A stretch of 42,385 bases of DNA from Thermus igniterrae ATCC 700962. Its GTDB lineage: Bacteria; Deinococcota; Deinococci; Deinococcales; Thermaceae. Below the pieces are notes generated by a model. It saw only the letters and a list, made by a program, of their open reading frames with translations. It was not told where the DNA came from and searched no databases. Every line of letters begins with the position of its first letter. The first letter of the stretch is position 1. Of this stretch, positions 7,181-20,248 are shown in pieces. The DNA lies in contig NZ_AQWU01000057.1 in assembly GCF_000376265.1 (NCBI RefSeq), positions 1 through 42,385 of the forward strand, written 5' to 3'. The position numbers and the translations under genes are program-made.

Positions 7181-8504
7181 CCCCCTGGGGCCTTGCCCTT
7201 CGGAAGAAGAGGGCCTCCAGGAGGAGGACTAAGGCGGCCAAAAGGGCCAGGAAGCGCCCCGCCCCTCCTGGGGCCTTGGGCAGGAAGCTTGCCCCCGGGA
7301 TGGGAAGGAGGGTCTCCTGGGGGGCCAGGAGGCCGGTGGGGGCCTCGCGGTAGGGCCGGAGGAAGTTGTAGACCAAAAGGGGGAAGAAGGGGCGGTCCTG
7401 GAGGGCTTCCAGGGGAGGCAGATAAAGCCCTTTGGGGGCGAAGTAGAGGAGGCCCTGGCCTCCCTCCCCTTCGGCCAGGGGCTGCCAGGGGGCAGGAGGG
7501 CGGGGTGGCGGGGGGAGCCTCTCCCCCAGGAGGGCCACCCCCTCCAGGAGGGGATGGGGGGTGGTGAGGAGGACGGGGGTGGGCCTTCCGCCGGAAGGGG
7601 CCAGGTAGAGGCTTGGCCGCTCCGGGGCACCCTGGGGCACGCCCACCCGCACCAGGACCTCGTCCCCCGGGATGGCCCCCAGGAGGGCAAAGAGCCGCCC
7701 CAGGGCCGGCAGGGGAGGGTAGTCCACCCCCAGGCGCCGGAAGCCGAAGGCCGCGGCGTCGTCCAGGTCCAGGGCCCCGCCGTTCAGGACCCGGGCGCTG
7801 AAGCTTGGGGGGAGGCCCTCGAGGCGGGCGTACCCCCGGGCGGGCACCTCCACCTGGAAGGTGCCTTCCCCCACCCGTACCCGGGCGGTAAGGGGCCTTT
7901 GGGCGCTATTCCCCAGGGCCAAAAACCCCTGGGCCACCGCCACCAGGCCCAGGTTCTCCTGGGGGCTTCCCACCCCCAAATACCCCTCGGCCCCCGGGGG
8001 CGGGGGGCCGTCCGTGGCCACCACCACCGGGGCCCTGAGGAGCCGCCTGCCCAGGGCCATGCCCCCTTCCAGGTCCGCCCGCCGGTCCCCCGCTTCCAGG
8101 GCCAAAAGCCTCTCCCGAAGGGCCACCCCCGGGGCGGGGCCGAAGGCCCTGGGTTCCTCCCCGGCCCGCACCAGCACCGCCTGGGGGGCCCGCTCCAGGA
8201 GGGGTAAAAGCCTCTCCTTGGCCAGCTCCAGCCGGGTCTTGGTCCCCTCCCGGGCGGCCATGCTGGCGGAGGCGTCCACCACGAAGACCATGGGGGAGGG
8301 TCCCAGGGGAGGGTCTTCCAGGGCCAGGACCATGAGGCCGGTGGCCAGGAGCAAAAGGGCAAGCCGCAGGTCCAGCCGGGGCCGGAAGCGCCGCCTCTTT
8401 CCCCGCCGCCAGAGCCATACCCCCGCCCAGGGCCTGGGCCTCGGCCGCCTGGCCCGGTAGAGGAGGTAGACCAGGAGGAGGAGGGGAGGGAGGAGCCAGA
8501 GCAC
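7176..8504 (-). CDS. Membrane-anchored VWA (BatA-like) protein
   Basis: This 442-residue protein resembles BatA-type membrane proteins. It has an N-terminal hydrophobic segment (residues 2-15), an Arg-rich cytoplasmic loop, and a second membrane helix near 42-60. A von Willebrand A domain begins at VFVVDASASM, where DASAS is the MIDAS metal motif. A long extracytoplasmic Pro/Gly-rich part follows, then a C-terminal membrane helix near 420-436. Such proteins often accompany MoxR ATPases, but none is present here. The frame stays open into tsaD on the other strand; I chose GTG at 8504 because a TAGGCT -10 box sits exactly seven bases upstream. It is divergent from tsaD across only 33 bases. Function unknown. 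Confidence 0.72.
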   Translation of the reverse strand: MLWLLPPLLLLVYLLYRARRPRPRPWAGVWLWRRGKRRRFRPRLDLRLALLLLATGLMVLALEDPPLGPSPMVFVVDASASMAAREGTKTRLELAKERLLPLLERAPQAVLVRAGEEPRAFGPAPGVALRERLLALEAGDRRADLEGGMALGRRLLRAPVVVATDGPPPPGAEGYLGVGSPQENLGLVAVAQGFLALGNSAQRPLTARVRVGEGTFQVEVPARGYARLEGLPPSFSARVLNGGALDLDDAAAFGFRRLGVDYPPLPALGRLFALLGAIPGDEVLVRVGVPQGAPERPSLYLAPSGGRPTPVLLTTPHPLLEGVALLGERLPPPPRPPAPWQPLAEGEGGQGLLYFAPKGLYLPPLEALQDRPFFPLLVYNFLRPYREAPTGLLAPQETLLPIPGASFLPKAPGGAGRFLALLAALVLLLEALFFRRARPQGA

Positions 8505-8511
8505 CGCCTTA

Positions 8512-8517
8512 AGCCTA
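8512..8517 (-). promoter_or_regulatory. -10 box (TAGGCT), VWA gene
   Basis: Seven bases before GTG 8504, back-to-back with the tsaD -10 box eight bases away. Confidence 0.6.
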
Positions 8518-8525
8518 CTTTCTGC

Positions 8526-8531
8526 TAGGGT
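8526..8531 (+). promoter_or_regulatory. -10 box (TAGGGT), tsaD
   Basis: Six bases before the GTG at 8538. Any -35 contact would fall inside the VWA gene. Confidence 0.6.
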
Positions 8532-8537
8532 GAGGGC

Positions 8538-9524
8538 GTGTGGGTCCTGGGCATAGATACCTCCTGCGACGACACCGGGGTGGGCCTGGTCAGGAACGGC
8601 CAGGTGGTGGTCAACCTGGTGGCCAGCCAGGTGGCCCTGCACGAGGCCTACGGGGGGGTGGTGCCGGAGCTGGCTAGCCGGGAGCACCTCAAGGCCCTCC
8701 CCTCCCTCACGGAGCGGGCCCTGGCCGAGGCGGGGATAGGCCGCAAGGACCTGGACCTCATCGCCGCCACCCGGGGCCCCGGGCTCATCGGCGCCCTCCT
8801 GGTGGGCTACACCTTTGCCAAGGGGCTGGCCTGGGCCCTGGGGCGTCCTTTCTATGCGGTGCACCACCTCGAGGCCCACATCGCCGCCGCCTGGCCCGAG
8901 GACCTGGAGCCCCCTTTTTTGGCCCTGGTGGCCTCAGGGGGGCACACCCACCTCTTTGAGGTCCAGGCCCTGGGCCGCTACCGCCTCCTGGGGGCTACCC
9001 GGGACGACGCCGCCGGGGAGGCCTTTGACAAGGTGGCCCGCCTCCTGGGCCTGGGGTTTCCCGGGGGGCCGGAGATTGAGCGCCTGGCCCGGGAGACCGG
9101 GGAGGCCATTCCCTTCCCCATTCCCCTCAGGGACCAGAAGGGGTACGACTTCAGCTTCTCCGGCCTCAAGACCAAGGCCCTGCAGCTGGTGGAAAGGGGG
9201 GCACCCAAGGCGGCCTTGGCCAAGGGCTTCCAGCAGGCGGCCATAGGCCACCTGGCGGAGGTGGTCCTCCGGGCGGCCCAGGATACCGGGCACCGGGTTC
9301 TCCTGGTGGCGGGGGGGGTGGCGGCCAACCAGGTCCTTCAGGAGCGCTTCCGCCGGGCGGGGCTTAGGGTCTACTTTCCCGCCAAGGGCCTTTCCCAGGA
9401 CAACGGGGCCATGGTGGCCCTGGCCGCCTGGCGCCGGCACCAGGCCGGCCTTCCCCCAAGCCCCCTCTCCCTGGGGGCCACCGCCTACTGGCCCCTGGAG
9501 GAGGTGGGAAGGGAAGGAGCATAG
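8538..9524 (+). CDS. tsaD: tRNA threonylcarbamoyladenosine transferase TsaD
   Basis: This 328-residue ASKHA-fold protein should transfer threonylcarbamoyl from TC-AMP to A37 of ANN-decoding tRNAs, working with TsaB and TsaE. The start is GTG and the opening MWVLGIDTSCDDTG is diagnostic. The metal-binding HxxxH is visible as HHLEAHIAA near residues 108-116. The nucleotide loop SGGHTHL and the C-terminal GGVAANQVL also fit. The GTG lies six bases after TAGGGT with no Shine-Dalgarno, which suggests a leaderless message. Length and motif order are normal. tsaB and tsaE are not in this window. Confidence 0.95.
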   Translation: MWVLGIDTSCDDTGVGLVRNGQVVVNLVASQVALHEAYGGVVPELASREHLKALPSLTERALAEAGIGRKDLDLIAATRGPGLIGALLVGYTFAKGLAWALGRPFYAVHHLEAHIAAAWPEDLEPPFLALVASGGHTHLFEVQALGRYRLLGATRDDAAGEAFDKVARLLGLGFPGGPEIERLARETGEAIPFPIPLRDQKGYDFSFSGLKTKALQLVERGAPKAALAKGFQQAAIGHLAEVVLRAAQDTGHRVLLVAGGVAANQVLQERFRRAGLRVYFPAKGLSQDNGAMVALAAWRRHQAGLPPSPLSLGATAYWPLEEVGREGA

Positions 9525-9547
9525 GGGGTTTCTCATCCACAAAGGGG

Positions 9548-9553
9548 TACAAT
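9548..9553 (+). promoter_or_regulatory. -10 box (TACAAT), secA
   Basis: Ten bases before the ATG at 9564; expected transcript start only a few bases before the codon. Confidence 0.7.
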
Positions 9554-9563
9554 CGGGCCTAGG

Positions 9564-12560
9564 ATGCTGGGCCTCATACGGAAGCTTTTTGACAACAACG
9601 AGCGGGAGATCGCCCGCTACCACAAGCAAGTGGTGGAGCCCACCAACCGGCTGGAGCCGGAGGTGGAGCGCATCCCCGACCTGGCGGCGGCCTACGCCGA
9701 GCTACGGGAAAAGTACCGCCAGGGAGCCTCCCTGGACGAGCTCCTCCCCATGGCCTTTGCCCTCACCCGGGAGTCGGCCAAGCGCTACCTGGGTATGCGC
9801 CACTTTGACGTGCAGCTCATCGGCGGGGCGGTGCTCCACGAGGGCAAGATCGCCGAGATGAAGACCGGGGAGGGCAAGACCCTGGTGGCCACCCTGGCCG
9901 TGGCCCTGAACGCCCTCACCGGCAAGGGCGTGCACGTGGTCACGGTGAACGACTACCTGGCCCGGCGCGACGCGGAGTGGATGGGCCCCGTCTACCGCGG
10001 CCTGGGCCTGACGGTGGGGGTGATCCAGCACAGCTCCACCCCCGAGGAGCGGCGCAAGGCCTACCTGTCCGATGTCACCTACGTGACCAACTCCGAGCTG
10101 GGCTTTGACTACCTGCGGGACAACATGGCCATCAGCCCCGAGCAGCTGGTCCTGCGCCACGACACCCCCCTGCACTACGCCATCATTGACGAGGTGGACT
10201 CCATCCTCATTGACGAGGCCCGCACCCCCCTCATCATCAGCGGCCCGGCGGAGAAGGCCACGGACCTCTACTACAAGATGGCGGAGATCGCCAAGAAGCT
10301 GGAAAGGGGCCTTCCCCCGGAGCCTGGGGTGCGCAAGGAGCCCACGGGGGACTACACCATAGAGGAGAAAAACCGCTCCGTCCACCTCACCCTCCAAGGC
10401 ATCGCCAAGGCGGAGAAGCTCCTGGGGGTGGAGGGGCTCTTTAGCCCGGAGAACATGGAGCTGGCCCACATGCTCATCCAGGCCATCCGGGCCAAGGAGC
10501 TCTACCACAAGGACCGGGACTACATCGTCCAGGACGGCCAGGTGATCATCGTGGACGAGTTCACCGGCCGCCTCATGCCCGGCCGCCGTTATGGGGAGGG
10601 CCTCCACCAGGCCATTGAGGCCAAGGAGGGGGTGCGCATTGAGCGGGAGAACCAGACCCTGGCCACCATCACCTACCAGAACTTCTTCCGCCTCTACGAG
10701 AAGCGGGCGGGCATGACGGGCACCGCCAAGACGGAGGAGAAGGAGTTCCAGGAGATCTACGGCATGGACGTGGTGGTGGTGCCCACCAACCGCCCCATGA
10801 TCCGCCAAGACCACCCCGACGTGGTCTACCGCACGGAGAAGGGGAAGTTCTACGCGGTGGTGGAGGAGATCGCCGAGAAGTACGAGCGGGGCCAGCCCGT
10901 CCTGGTGGGGACCATCAGCATAGAGAAGTCGGAAAGGCTCTCCCAGATGCTCAAGGAGCCCCGCCTCTACCTGCCCCGCCTGGAGATGCGCCTGGAGCTC
11001 TTCAAGAAGGCCAGCCAGAAGCAGCAGGGGGAGGAATGGGAGCGCCTAAGGAAGCTGCTGGAAAAGCCCACCCAGCTCAAGGACGAGGACCTGGCGGCCT
11101 TTGAGGACCTCATTCCCGCCAAGGGGAACCTGCGGGCGGCCTGGGAGGGCCTGAAGCGGGCGGTGCACACCCTGGGGGTGCTCCGCCAGGGCATCCCCCA
11201 CCAGGTGCTGAACGCCAAGCACCACGCCAAGGAGGCGGAGATCGTGGCGCAGGCGGGCCGGAGCAAGACGGTCACCATCGCCACCAACATGGCCGGCCGG
11301 GGGACGGACATCAAGCTGGGGGGCAACCCCGAGTACCTGGCCGCCGCCCTTCTGGAGAAGGAGGGCTTTGACCGCTACGAGTGGCGGGTGGAGCTCTTCA
11401 TCAAGAAGATGGTGGCGGGGCAGGAGGCGGAGGCCCTGGCCCTGGCCCAGGAGCTTGGCGTCCGCGAGGAGCTCATCGCCAAAATCCGGGAGATCCGCGA
11501 GACCTGCAAGGCGGACGAGGAGCGGGTGCGCCAGCTGGGGGGGCTTTTCATCCTGGGCACGGAGCGGCACGAGTCCCGGCGCATTGACAACCAGCTCCGG
11601 GGCCGCGCCGGCCGCCAGGGGGACCCCGGGGGAAGCCGCTTCTACGTGAGCTTTGACGACGACCTCATGCGCCTCTTCGCCTCCGACCGGGTGATCGCCA
11701 TGCTGGACCGCATGGGCTTTGACGACTCCGAGCCCATTGAGCACCCCATGGTGACCCGGTCCATTGAGCGGGCGCAAAAGCGGGTGGAGGACCGCAACTT
11801 CGCCATCCGCAAGCAGCTATTGCAGTTTGACGACGTCATGGCCCGCCAGCGGGAGGTGATCTACGCCCAGCGCCGCCTCATCCTCCTGGGCAAGGACGAG
11901 GAGGTGCGGGAGGCCGCCCTTGGCATGGTGGAGGAGTCGGTGGCGGGGGTGGCGGAGAACTTCCTGAACCCCCAGGTCCATCCCGAGGACTGGGACCTCG
12001 AGGCCCTCAAGGCCGCCCTCCTGGACACCGTGCCCCAGCTTGCCGACTTCCCCTTTGAGGAGTTGCGCCGGCTCAAGCCCGAGGAGGGGGTGGAGCGGCT
12101 GGTGGAGGCCGCCCTGGAAGCCTACGGAGCGCGGGAGGCCGAGCTTTCCCCTTCCCTGATGCGGGCGGTGGAGCGGTTCGTGATCCTCAACGTGGTGGAC
12201 TCCGCCTGGAAGGAGCACCTGCACAACCTGGACGTGTTGCGCCAGGGCATCTTCCTGCGGGGCTACGGCCAGAAGGATCCCTTCCAGGAGTACAAGATCG
12301 AGGCCACCCGCCTCTTCAACGACATGGTGGGCTTCATCAAGGGGGAGGTGGCCAAGTTCCTCTTCCGCCTCAAGGTGGAAGCGGAGCCGGTGCGCCCGGT
12401 GCGGGAGGCCCCCTATGTTCCCGTGCCGGAGCCCAGGCCCCAGGAGGCGGGTCCCTTCGGCGTGGAGCGGAAGCGCTCCACCCCTCCGCCCCAACCCGGT
12501 CTTTCCCGGGCGGAGCGGCGCCGCCTCATGCGGGAGGAGAAGAAGCGCAAGAAGGAGTAG
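9564..12560 (+). CDS. secA: Preprotein translocase ATPase SecA
   Basis: This 998-residue motor pushes unfolded preproteins through SecYEG. Walker A (MKTGEGKT, about residues 98-105) and the DEVD Walker B region (about 208) lie in NBD1. The preprotein-binding region follows, then NBD2 ([20 protein letters not shown]) and the helical scaffold and wing domains. The C-terminal tail is a basic stretch ([11 protein letters not shown]) without the cysteine-rich zinc module found in many proteobacterial SecAs. A TACAAT -10 box ten bases before the ATG implies a very short leader. The gene ends at a strong hairpin shared with the convergent yebC. Length fits Thermus SecA as I remember it. Confidence 0.97.
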   Translation: MLGLIRKLFDNNEREIARYHKQVVEPTNRLEPEVERIPDLAAAYAELREKYRQGASLDELLPMAFALTRESAKRYLGMRHFDVQLIGGAVLHEGKIAEMKTGEGKTLVATLAVALNALTGKGVHVVTVNDYLARRDAEWMGPVYRGLGLTVGVIQHSSTPEERRKAYLSDVTYVTNSELGFDYLRDNMAISPEQLVLRHDTPLHYAIIDEVDSILIDEARTPLIISGPAEKATDLYYKMAEIAKKLERGLPPEPGVRKEPTGDYTIEEKNRSVHLTLQGIAKAEKLLGVEGLFSPENMELAHMLIQAIRAKELYHKDRDYIVQDGQVIIVDEFTGRLMPGRRYGEGLHQAIEAKEGVRIERENQTLATITYQNFFRLYEKRAGMTGTAKTEEKEFQEIYGMDVVVVPTNRPMIRQDHPDVVYRTEKGKFYAVVEEIAEKYERGQPVLVGTISIEKSERLSQMLKEPRLYLPRLEMRLELFKKASQKQQGEEWERLRKLLEKPTQLKDEDLAAFEDLIPAKGNLRAAWEGLKRAVHTLGVLRQGIPHQVLNAKHHAKEAEIVAQAGRSKTVTIATNMAGRGTDIKLGGNPEYLAAALLEKEGFDRYEWRVELFIKKMVAGQEAEALALAQELGVREELIAKIREIRETCKADEERVRQLGGLFILGTERHESRRIDNQLRGRAGRQGDPGGSRFYVSFDDDLMRLFASDRVIAMLDRMGFDDSEPIEHPMVTRSIERAQKRVEDRNFAIRKQLLQFDDVMARQREVIYAQRRLILLGKDEEVREAALGMVEESVAGVAENFLNPQVHPEDWDLEALKAALLDTVPQLADFPFEELRRLKPEEGVERLVEAALEAYGAREAELSPSLMRAVERFVILNVVDSAWKEHLHNLDVLRQGIFLRGYGQKDPFQEYKIEATRLFNDMVGFIKGEVAKFLFRLKVEAEPVRPVREAPYVPVPEPRPQEAGPFGVERKRSTPPPQPGLSRAERRRLMREEKKRKKE

Positions 12561-12566
12561 GCCAAG

Positions 12567-12606
12567 GGAAAACCCGCCCGGGGAAGACCCCGGGCGGGTT
12601 CCTTTT
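12567..12606. terminator. Bidirectional intrinsic terminator, secA/yebC
   Basis: A perfect 13-bp stem (12571-12583 with 12588-12600) and a four-base loop. T-runs follow on both strands (TTTT at 12603-12606 on plus; AAAA before the stem serves minus). It ends both convergent genes. Confidence 0.9.
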
Positions 12607-12608
12607 GA

Positions 12609-13343
12609 CTAGGCCTCCACCTGGAGGCTGGCGGGGTCCAGGTTGGTGTAGACGTTCTGCACGTCGTCCAGGTCCTCCAGGGCCTCCACCAGCCGCATCA
12701 CCTTGGCCGCCTCCTCCGGGGAAAGGGCTACGGTGTTCTGGGGGTGCTGCACCACCTCCACCGCCTCCACGGGGATGCCCCGGGCCTTCAGGGCCTCGGC
12801 CACGCGGTAGGCCTCGGCGGGGTCGGTGTAGAGGGTGAGGCTTTCCCCCTCCTCTTCCAGGTCCAGGGCCCCCAGCTCAATGGCGGCCTCCTGGGCGGCC
12901 TCGGAGTTCTGGCAGACGATCACCCCCTTGCGTTCAAACTGCCAGGCCACGCTCCCCGAGGTGCCCAGGGAGCCCCCGTACTTGCTGAACACGTGGCGCA
13001 CCTCCCCGGCGGTGCGGTTACGGTTGTCCGTGAGGGCGTAGACCAGAAGGGCCACCCCCCCGGGGGCGTAGCCCTCGTAGACGATCTCCTCGTACTGCTC
13101 GGCGCCCTCCCCGCCGCCCTGGAGCTTCTGCAGGAGGCGCTCAATGTTTTCCATGGGGACGTCGTCCGCCCGGGCGGCCTCAATGGCGTTTCTGAGCTGC
13201 ACGTTGGCCTCGGGGTACGGGCTACCCCCGGCCCGGGCCGCCGCCTGGATGGCCCTGAGGTGCTTGGAGATGATCTTGCCGCGCTTGAGGTCGTTGGCGG
13301 CCTTTTTGCGCTTGATCTGTGCCCACTTGCTATGACCGGCCAT
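12609..13343 (-). CDS. yebC: YebC/TACO1-family protein
   Basis: This 244-residue protein opens MAGHSKWAQIKRKKAAND, the signature of the YebC/PmpR family. Members have been described as DNA-binding regulators and, for some, as translation factors that help ribosomes through proline stretches. All three alpha/beta domains appear present, with GGSLGTSGSVAWQFERKGV near the middle. Its ATG lies inside the last codons of the Kef gene (14-base overlap). A TATAAT -10 box 14 bases upstream and a GAGGTGAG ribosome site give it a short leader. It ends at the bidirectional terminator shared with secA. Confidence 0.93.
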   Translation of the reverse strand: MAGHSKWAQIKRKKAANDLKRGKIISKHLRAIQAAARAGGSPYPEANVQLRNAIEAARADDVPMENIERLLQKLQGGGEGAEQYEEIVYEGYAPGGVALLVYALTDNRNRTAGEVRHVFSKYGGSLGTSGSVAWQFERKGVIVCQNSEAAQEAAIELGALDLEEEGESLTLYTDPAEAYRVAEALKARGIPVEAVEVVQHPQNTVALSPEEAAKVMRLVEALEDLDDVQNVYTNLDPASLQVEA

Positions 13344-14865
13344 GGCTCACCTCACCCATTATAGCCAGCTCCTCCAGTACCCTCTCCGCCAGGCGTTCCC
13401 CCGCTTCCCGGAAGGGGTGGAAGAGGAGGTTCACCCCGGCCGCCTGCAGGGGCGGGTCCTCCTCCAGGTGGAAGCTGGTGGCGGCCAGGATGCCCCCGAA
13501 GCCCCGCTCCTTCAACCACCGGGCGGCGAGGAGCTTGGCCTCGAGGTCCGGCAGGGCCAGGACCACCGCCTTGAGCCCTTTGAGCTCCAGGCGCTCCCAG
13601 AGCTCGGGGTCCTCGGCGTCCCCGTAGAGGACCCGCCTTCCCTTAGCCCGGTGCCGGGCCACCTTCTCCGGGTCGGCGTCCAGGCCCAAGGGCCTCTCCC
13701 CGGCCCCCTCCAGCATGCGGTAGACCGCACCCCCCGTGCGCCCCATGCCCACGATCAGCACCGTGGCCCCGTCCAGCCGCTCGGGCTCCTGGTCGGGGTG
13801 CTTTCCCGGGCGCTCCAGGCGCAGGAGGCGGGCTTCCAGGCGCTTGTAGAGGGTATGGCTGTAGCGGGCGATGGGAGCGGAGAGCACCATGGACAGGGCC
13901 ACGCTGAGGGCCAGGGTGGCCAGGCTTAGGGGGAGGAGGCCGGCCCGCTCCAGGACCACCCCCACGATCAGGGCGAACTCGGAGTAGTTGCCCAGGTAGA
14001 GGCCGGCCACGAAGGAGGTGCGGGCCCTGAGCCCCACGAGGAGGAAAAGGGCGAAAAAGAGGGGGGCTTTGAGCAGGGAGAGGAGGAGGATGCCCGCCAC
14101 CAGGCCCCCTTCCACCCCACCCAGCCCTTCCTTTAGGCCGATTTCCAGGAAGAAGGCCACCAGGAAGGCCTCCTTCAGGCTCCAAAGGGCCTTGGCCATC
14201 TCCGTGCCCTTGGGATGGCCGGAGAGGAGGGTGCCGGTGAGGAGGGCGCCCAGCTCCGGGGAAAGCCCCACCTGGCGGAAGCCCTCTCCCCCCAGGAGGG
14301 CTAGGCCCAGGCCGAAGAGGACCAGAAGCTCCTCGTGGCCGCTCCGCTCCAGGAGCCAGCCCACGCCCTGCCGCAAGAGGGGCAGGAGGAGGACCAGCCC
14401 GGCCCAGGGGCTCACCCCCCCGCCGCCATAAAGGGTCAGGAGGCCCACGGCCACCAGGTCCTGCAGGACCAGGATGCCGATGGCCAGGCGCCCGTGGTAG
14501 GTGGTGAGCTCCCGCTTGTCCTCCAGGAGCTTGGCCACCAGCACCGTGCTGGAGAAGGCCAGGGCCAGGGTCAGGGGAAGGTGCCGCACCAGGAGGAGGG
14601 CGGCCAGGGTGAAGAGGAGGAGGTGGAGGCTCCCCACCCCCAGCACCCGGGGCTCCAGGAGGTCCTGGAGCCTGAGCTTTAGCCCCACGCTGAAAAGGAG
14701 GAGTAAGACGCCGATCTCCGCGGCGTGGCGCAGGAACTCCGTCTCCCGCAGGCCCAGCCCGTGGAGGAGGAAGCCGGCCCCCAGGTACCCCACCAGGGGG
14801 GGAAGGCCGAGGCGGCTCACCAGGAGGCCCAGGACGAAGGCAGCGGCCACCCAGAGGGCTTCCAT
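13330..14865 (-). CDS. Kef-type cation/proton antiporter with TrkA-N domain
   Basis: This 511-residue protein combines a roughly 12-helix CPA2-type antiporter domain (about residues 1-365) with a C-terminal TrkA-N/RCK nucleotide-binding domain that starts at ATVLIVGMGRTG (GxGxxG). The membrane part has the family's FSSTVLVAKLLEDK patch and the GNYSEFALIVGVVLERAG segment. It probably moves K+ or Na+ against H+, gated by the bound nucleotide. The ATG lies six bases after TACCCT. Its 3' end overlaps yebC and contains the yebC promoter. KefB/KefC-like is the best general description; glutathione gating is doubtful in Thermus, which I would not expect to use glutathione. Confidence 0.86.
   Translation of the reverse strand: MEALWVAAAFVLGLLVSRLGLPPLVGYLGAGFLLHGLGLRETEFLRHAAEIGVLLLLFSVGLKLRLQDLLEPRVLGVGSLHLLLFTLAALLLVRHLPLTLALAFSSTVLVAKLLEDKRELTTYHGRLAIGILVLQDLVAVGLLTLYGGGGVSPWAGLVLLLPLLRQGVGWLLERSGHEELLVLFGLGLALLGGEGFRQVGLSPELGALLTGTLLSGHPKGTEMAKALWSLKEAFLVAFFLEIGLKEGLGGVEGGLVAGILLLSLLKAPLFFALFLLVGLRARTSFVAGLYLGNYSEFALIVGVVLERAGLLPLSLATLALSVALSMVLSAPIARYSHTLYKRLEARLLRLERPGKHPDQEPERLDGATVLIVGMGRTGGAVYRMLEGAGERPLGLDADPEKVARHRAKGRRVLYGDAEDPELWERLELKGLKAVVLALPDLEAKLLAARWLKERGFGGILAATSFHLEEDPPLQAAGVNLLFHPFREAGERLAERVLEELAIMGEVSHGRS
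13358..13363 (-). promoter_or_regulatory. -10 box (TATAAT), yebC
   Basis: Consensus hexamer 14 bases before the yebC ATG, inside the Kef gene, with a GAGGTGAG ribosome site between. Confidence 0.7.
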
Positions 14866-14871
14866 GCCCCA

Positions 14872-14877
14872 AGGGTA
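14872..14877 (-). promoter_or_regulatory. -10 box (TACCCT), Kef antiporter
   Basis: Six bases before the ATG at 14865; no ribosome site. Confidence 0.55.
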
Positions 14878-14894
14878 GCAGAGGGCAAGGGAAC

Positions 14895-14919
14895 GGGCGG
14901 GGGTGTGTTTCCCCCGCCC
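14895..14919 (-). terminator. Possible weak terminator after the DsbA-like gene
   Basis: A 9-bp GC stem (14895-14903 with 14911-14919) and a seven-base loop. The following minus-strand bases are GTTCCCTT, not a clean T-run. Confidence 0.4.
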
Positions 14920-14933
14920 CTACACCCCTAGGC

Positions 14934-15569
14934 CTACTCCTTTCCCGCCAGGGCCTTGTCCAGAAGCTCCTTCCAGCGGGCGTAGTCCATGAAGCCCCCG
15001 TACTTCTCCCCGTTGATGTAGAAGGTGGGGGTGCCGGTGAGGCCCAGGTCGCTGGCCAGCTTCTGGTCAGCCAGGACCGCGTCCCGGTGCTTACCCGAGG
15101 CCAGGCACTGGGCGAAGGCTCCCTGGTCCAGCCCCATCTGCCCCGCCAGGTCCGCCAGGTAGCGGTCCAGCACGGTACCCTGGAGGTTCCCCCAGGCGCT
15201 GGCGGCCCGGAAGAGGACCTCGTGGTACTCGTAGTACCGCCCCTGGTCGGCGGCGCAGGCCGCGGCCTCGCTGGCCCGGATCACGTTGGCCTGGCCGGGG
15301 AAGGGGAAGTCGCGGAAGAGGTAGCGCACCTTGCCGGTGTCCACGTACTCGGCCTTGATCCGGGGAAGCACGTTGAGGGCATGGTTCTGGCAGTGGGGGC
15401 AGAGGTAGTTGGAGAAGTCCACCACCACCACGGGGGCGTCCTCCCGCCCCAGGGCAAAGCGGGCCCCCTTGCCCGGGTCCAGGTTGGCCTGGCCCTTGGG
15501 CCCAAAGAGGATCCAGCCCAGGCCCAGGAGGGCCAGGGCCACCACTACGAGAACTATAGCGCGCGGCAT
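14934..15569 (-). CDS. DsbA-family thioredoxin-like protein, membrane-anchored
   Basis: This 211-residue protein starts with a single hydrophobic helix (about residues 4-23), probably an uncleaved anchor that places the rest outside the membrane. The catalytic motif is CPHC at 57-60 in DFSNYLCPHC. The conserved cis-proline appears in TGTPTFYING. The fold and the inserted helical domain fit DsbA-type thiol oxidases or BdbD-like proteins; CPHC is the classical oxidase dipeptide. No partner DsbB/VKOR gene lies next to it. The ATG lies six bases after TAGAGT, a likely leaderless start. Its role is probably disulfide formation in secreted proteins, but this is inferred. Confidence 0.85.
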   Translation of the reverse strand: MPRAIVLVVVALALLGLGWILFGPKGQANLDPGKGARFALGREDAPVVVVDFSNYLCPHCQNHALNVLPRIKAEYVDTGKVRYLFRDFPFPGQANVIRASEAAACAADQGRYYEYHEVLFRAASAWGNLQGTVLDRYLADLAGQMGLDQGAFAQCLASGKHRDAVLADQKLASDLGLTGTPTFYINGEKYGGFMDYARWKELLDKALAGKE

Positions 15570-15575
15570 GGGCTT

Positions 15576-15581
15576 ACTCTA
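15576..15581 (-). promoter_or_regulatory. -10 box (TAGAGT), DsbA-like gene
   Basis: Six bases before the ATG at 15569; leaderless. Confidence 0.6.
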
Positions 15582-15603
15582 CCACGCCCCGGGTGAGAAG
15601 CCC

Positions 15604-19582
<3,979 letters not shown>

Positions 19583-19589
19583 CAGAGGC

Positions 19590-19595
19590 ATTATA
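19590..19595 (-). promoter_or_regulatory. -10 box (TATAAT), ftsK
   Basis: Consensus hexamer seven bases before ATG 19582, overlapping the alternative ATG at 19591. Confidence 0.75.
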
Positions 19596-19642
19596 TAAAG
19601 CCCGGTGGGGAAGGGCTAGCAAAGGAGCGCTGGGCACCAGGC

Positions 19643-19668
19643 AAAAAAGGGGCCATCGGGCCCCCTTT
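19643..19668 (-). terminator. Intrinsic terminator, skp/ompH
   Basis: On the minus strand, GGGGCC-CGAT-GGCCCC is followed by six Ts (A-run 19643-19648 on plus) and preceded by an A-run. It isolates skp from ftsK. Confidence 0.85.
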
Positions 19669-19683
19669 AGGCTTGGCCTGGCC

Positions 19684-20175
19684 CTAGCGCTTCAGCTCGC
19701 GGATCACCGCCTGGGTGAGGTCGGTGTCCTCGTCCGCGTAGACCACCAGGCCGGACTGGGCCGCCACCTGGCGGCTCATGACCACGGCGAAGCCCTGGGC
19801 CTTGGCCACCTTGGCGATGGCGTTGTCCACGTCCTCCAGGATGGGCTTGAGCAGGGGGTTCTGCCGCTCCTGCCACTTCTTCACCGTGTCCTGGTAGGTC
19901 TTAAGGAGGGCGTCGTAGTCCTGGCGTTCCTTGGCCGTGGCCTGGCCGGACTGGACCTTCTGGGCCAGGGGCTTAAGTTTCTCCTCCAGGGGGGAGATCT
20001 CCTTGCGGGCCTGGGCCTGGAGGTCCTGGACCTTCTTGTAGTCGGGGTGGGCCTGGACCAGGGCGTCCGCGTCCACAAAGCCCACCCGGGTGGCGGTGGC
20101 CTTGTTCTGGGCCAGGAGGGGGGTGAGGAGGGCGCTAAGGGCCAGCAGAAGGGCAACCAGAGAGAACCGCTTCAT
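19684..20175 (-). CDS. OmpH/Skp-family periplasmic chaperone
   Basis: This 163-residue protein has a signal peptide (MKRFSLVALLLALSALLTPLLA, cleavage expected after LLA near residue 22). The mature OmpH domain begins VGFVDADALVQAHPDYK and a helical, probably coiled-coil, arm follows (about 50-110). Skp-type chaperones hold unfolded outer-membrane proteins after Sec export. The ATG lies seven bases after TAGGCT; an in-frame extension back to 20487 is antisense to the next gene. It is divergent from a small exported protein that looks like an outer-membrane barrel, a plausible client. A strong terminator follows at 19643-19668. Confidence 0.87.
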   Translation of the reverse strand: MKRFSLVALLLALSALLTPLLAQNKATATRVGFVDADALVQAHPDYKKVQDLQAQARKEISPLEEKLKPLAQKVQSGQATAKERQDYDALLKTYQDTVKKWQERQNPLLKPILEDVDNAIAKVAKAQGFAVVMSRQVAAQSGLVVYADEDTDLTQAVIRELKR

Positions 20176-20182
20176 AGGGCCA

Positions 20183-20188
20183 AGCCTA
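20183..20188 (-). promoter_or_regulatory. -10 box (TAGGCT), skp/ompH
   Basis: Seven bases before ATG 20175. Confidence 0.6.
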
Positions 20189-20248
20189 ATGGCTTCCCGT
20201 GAAGCCCAGGTGAGAGAAGCCCTCCTTCCCTTTTGGGTCCCTTTGGGA

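Noticed and set aside
8505-8879. Extension of the VWA protein into the tsaD region
   Set aside because: It is the complement of tsaD and lacks a hydrophobic or known domain; the GTG at 8504 fits the promoter spacing.
9702-10814. Long open frame of 370 codons on the minus strand inside secA
   Set aside because: Antisense shadow of a G/C-rich coding strand; composition is His/Gly/Val-rich with no domain, and secA is unmistakable.
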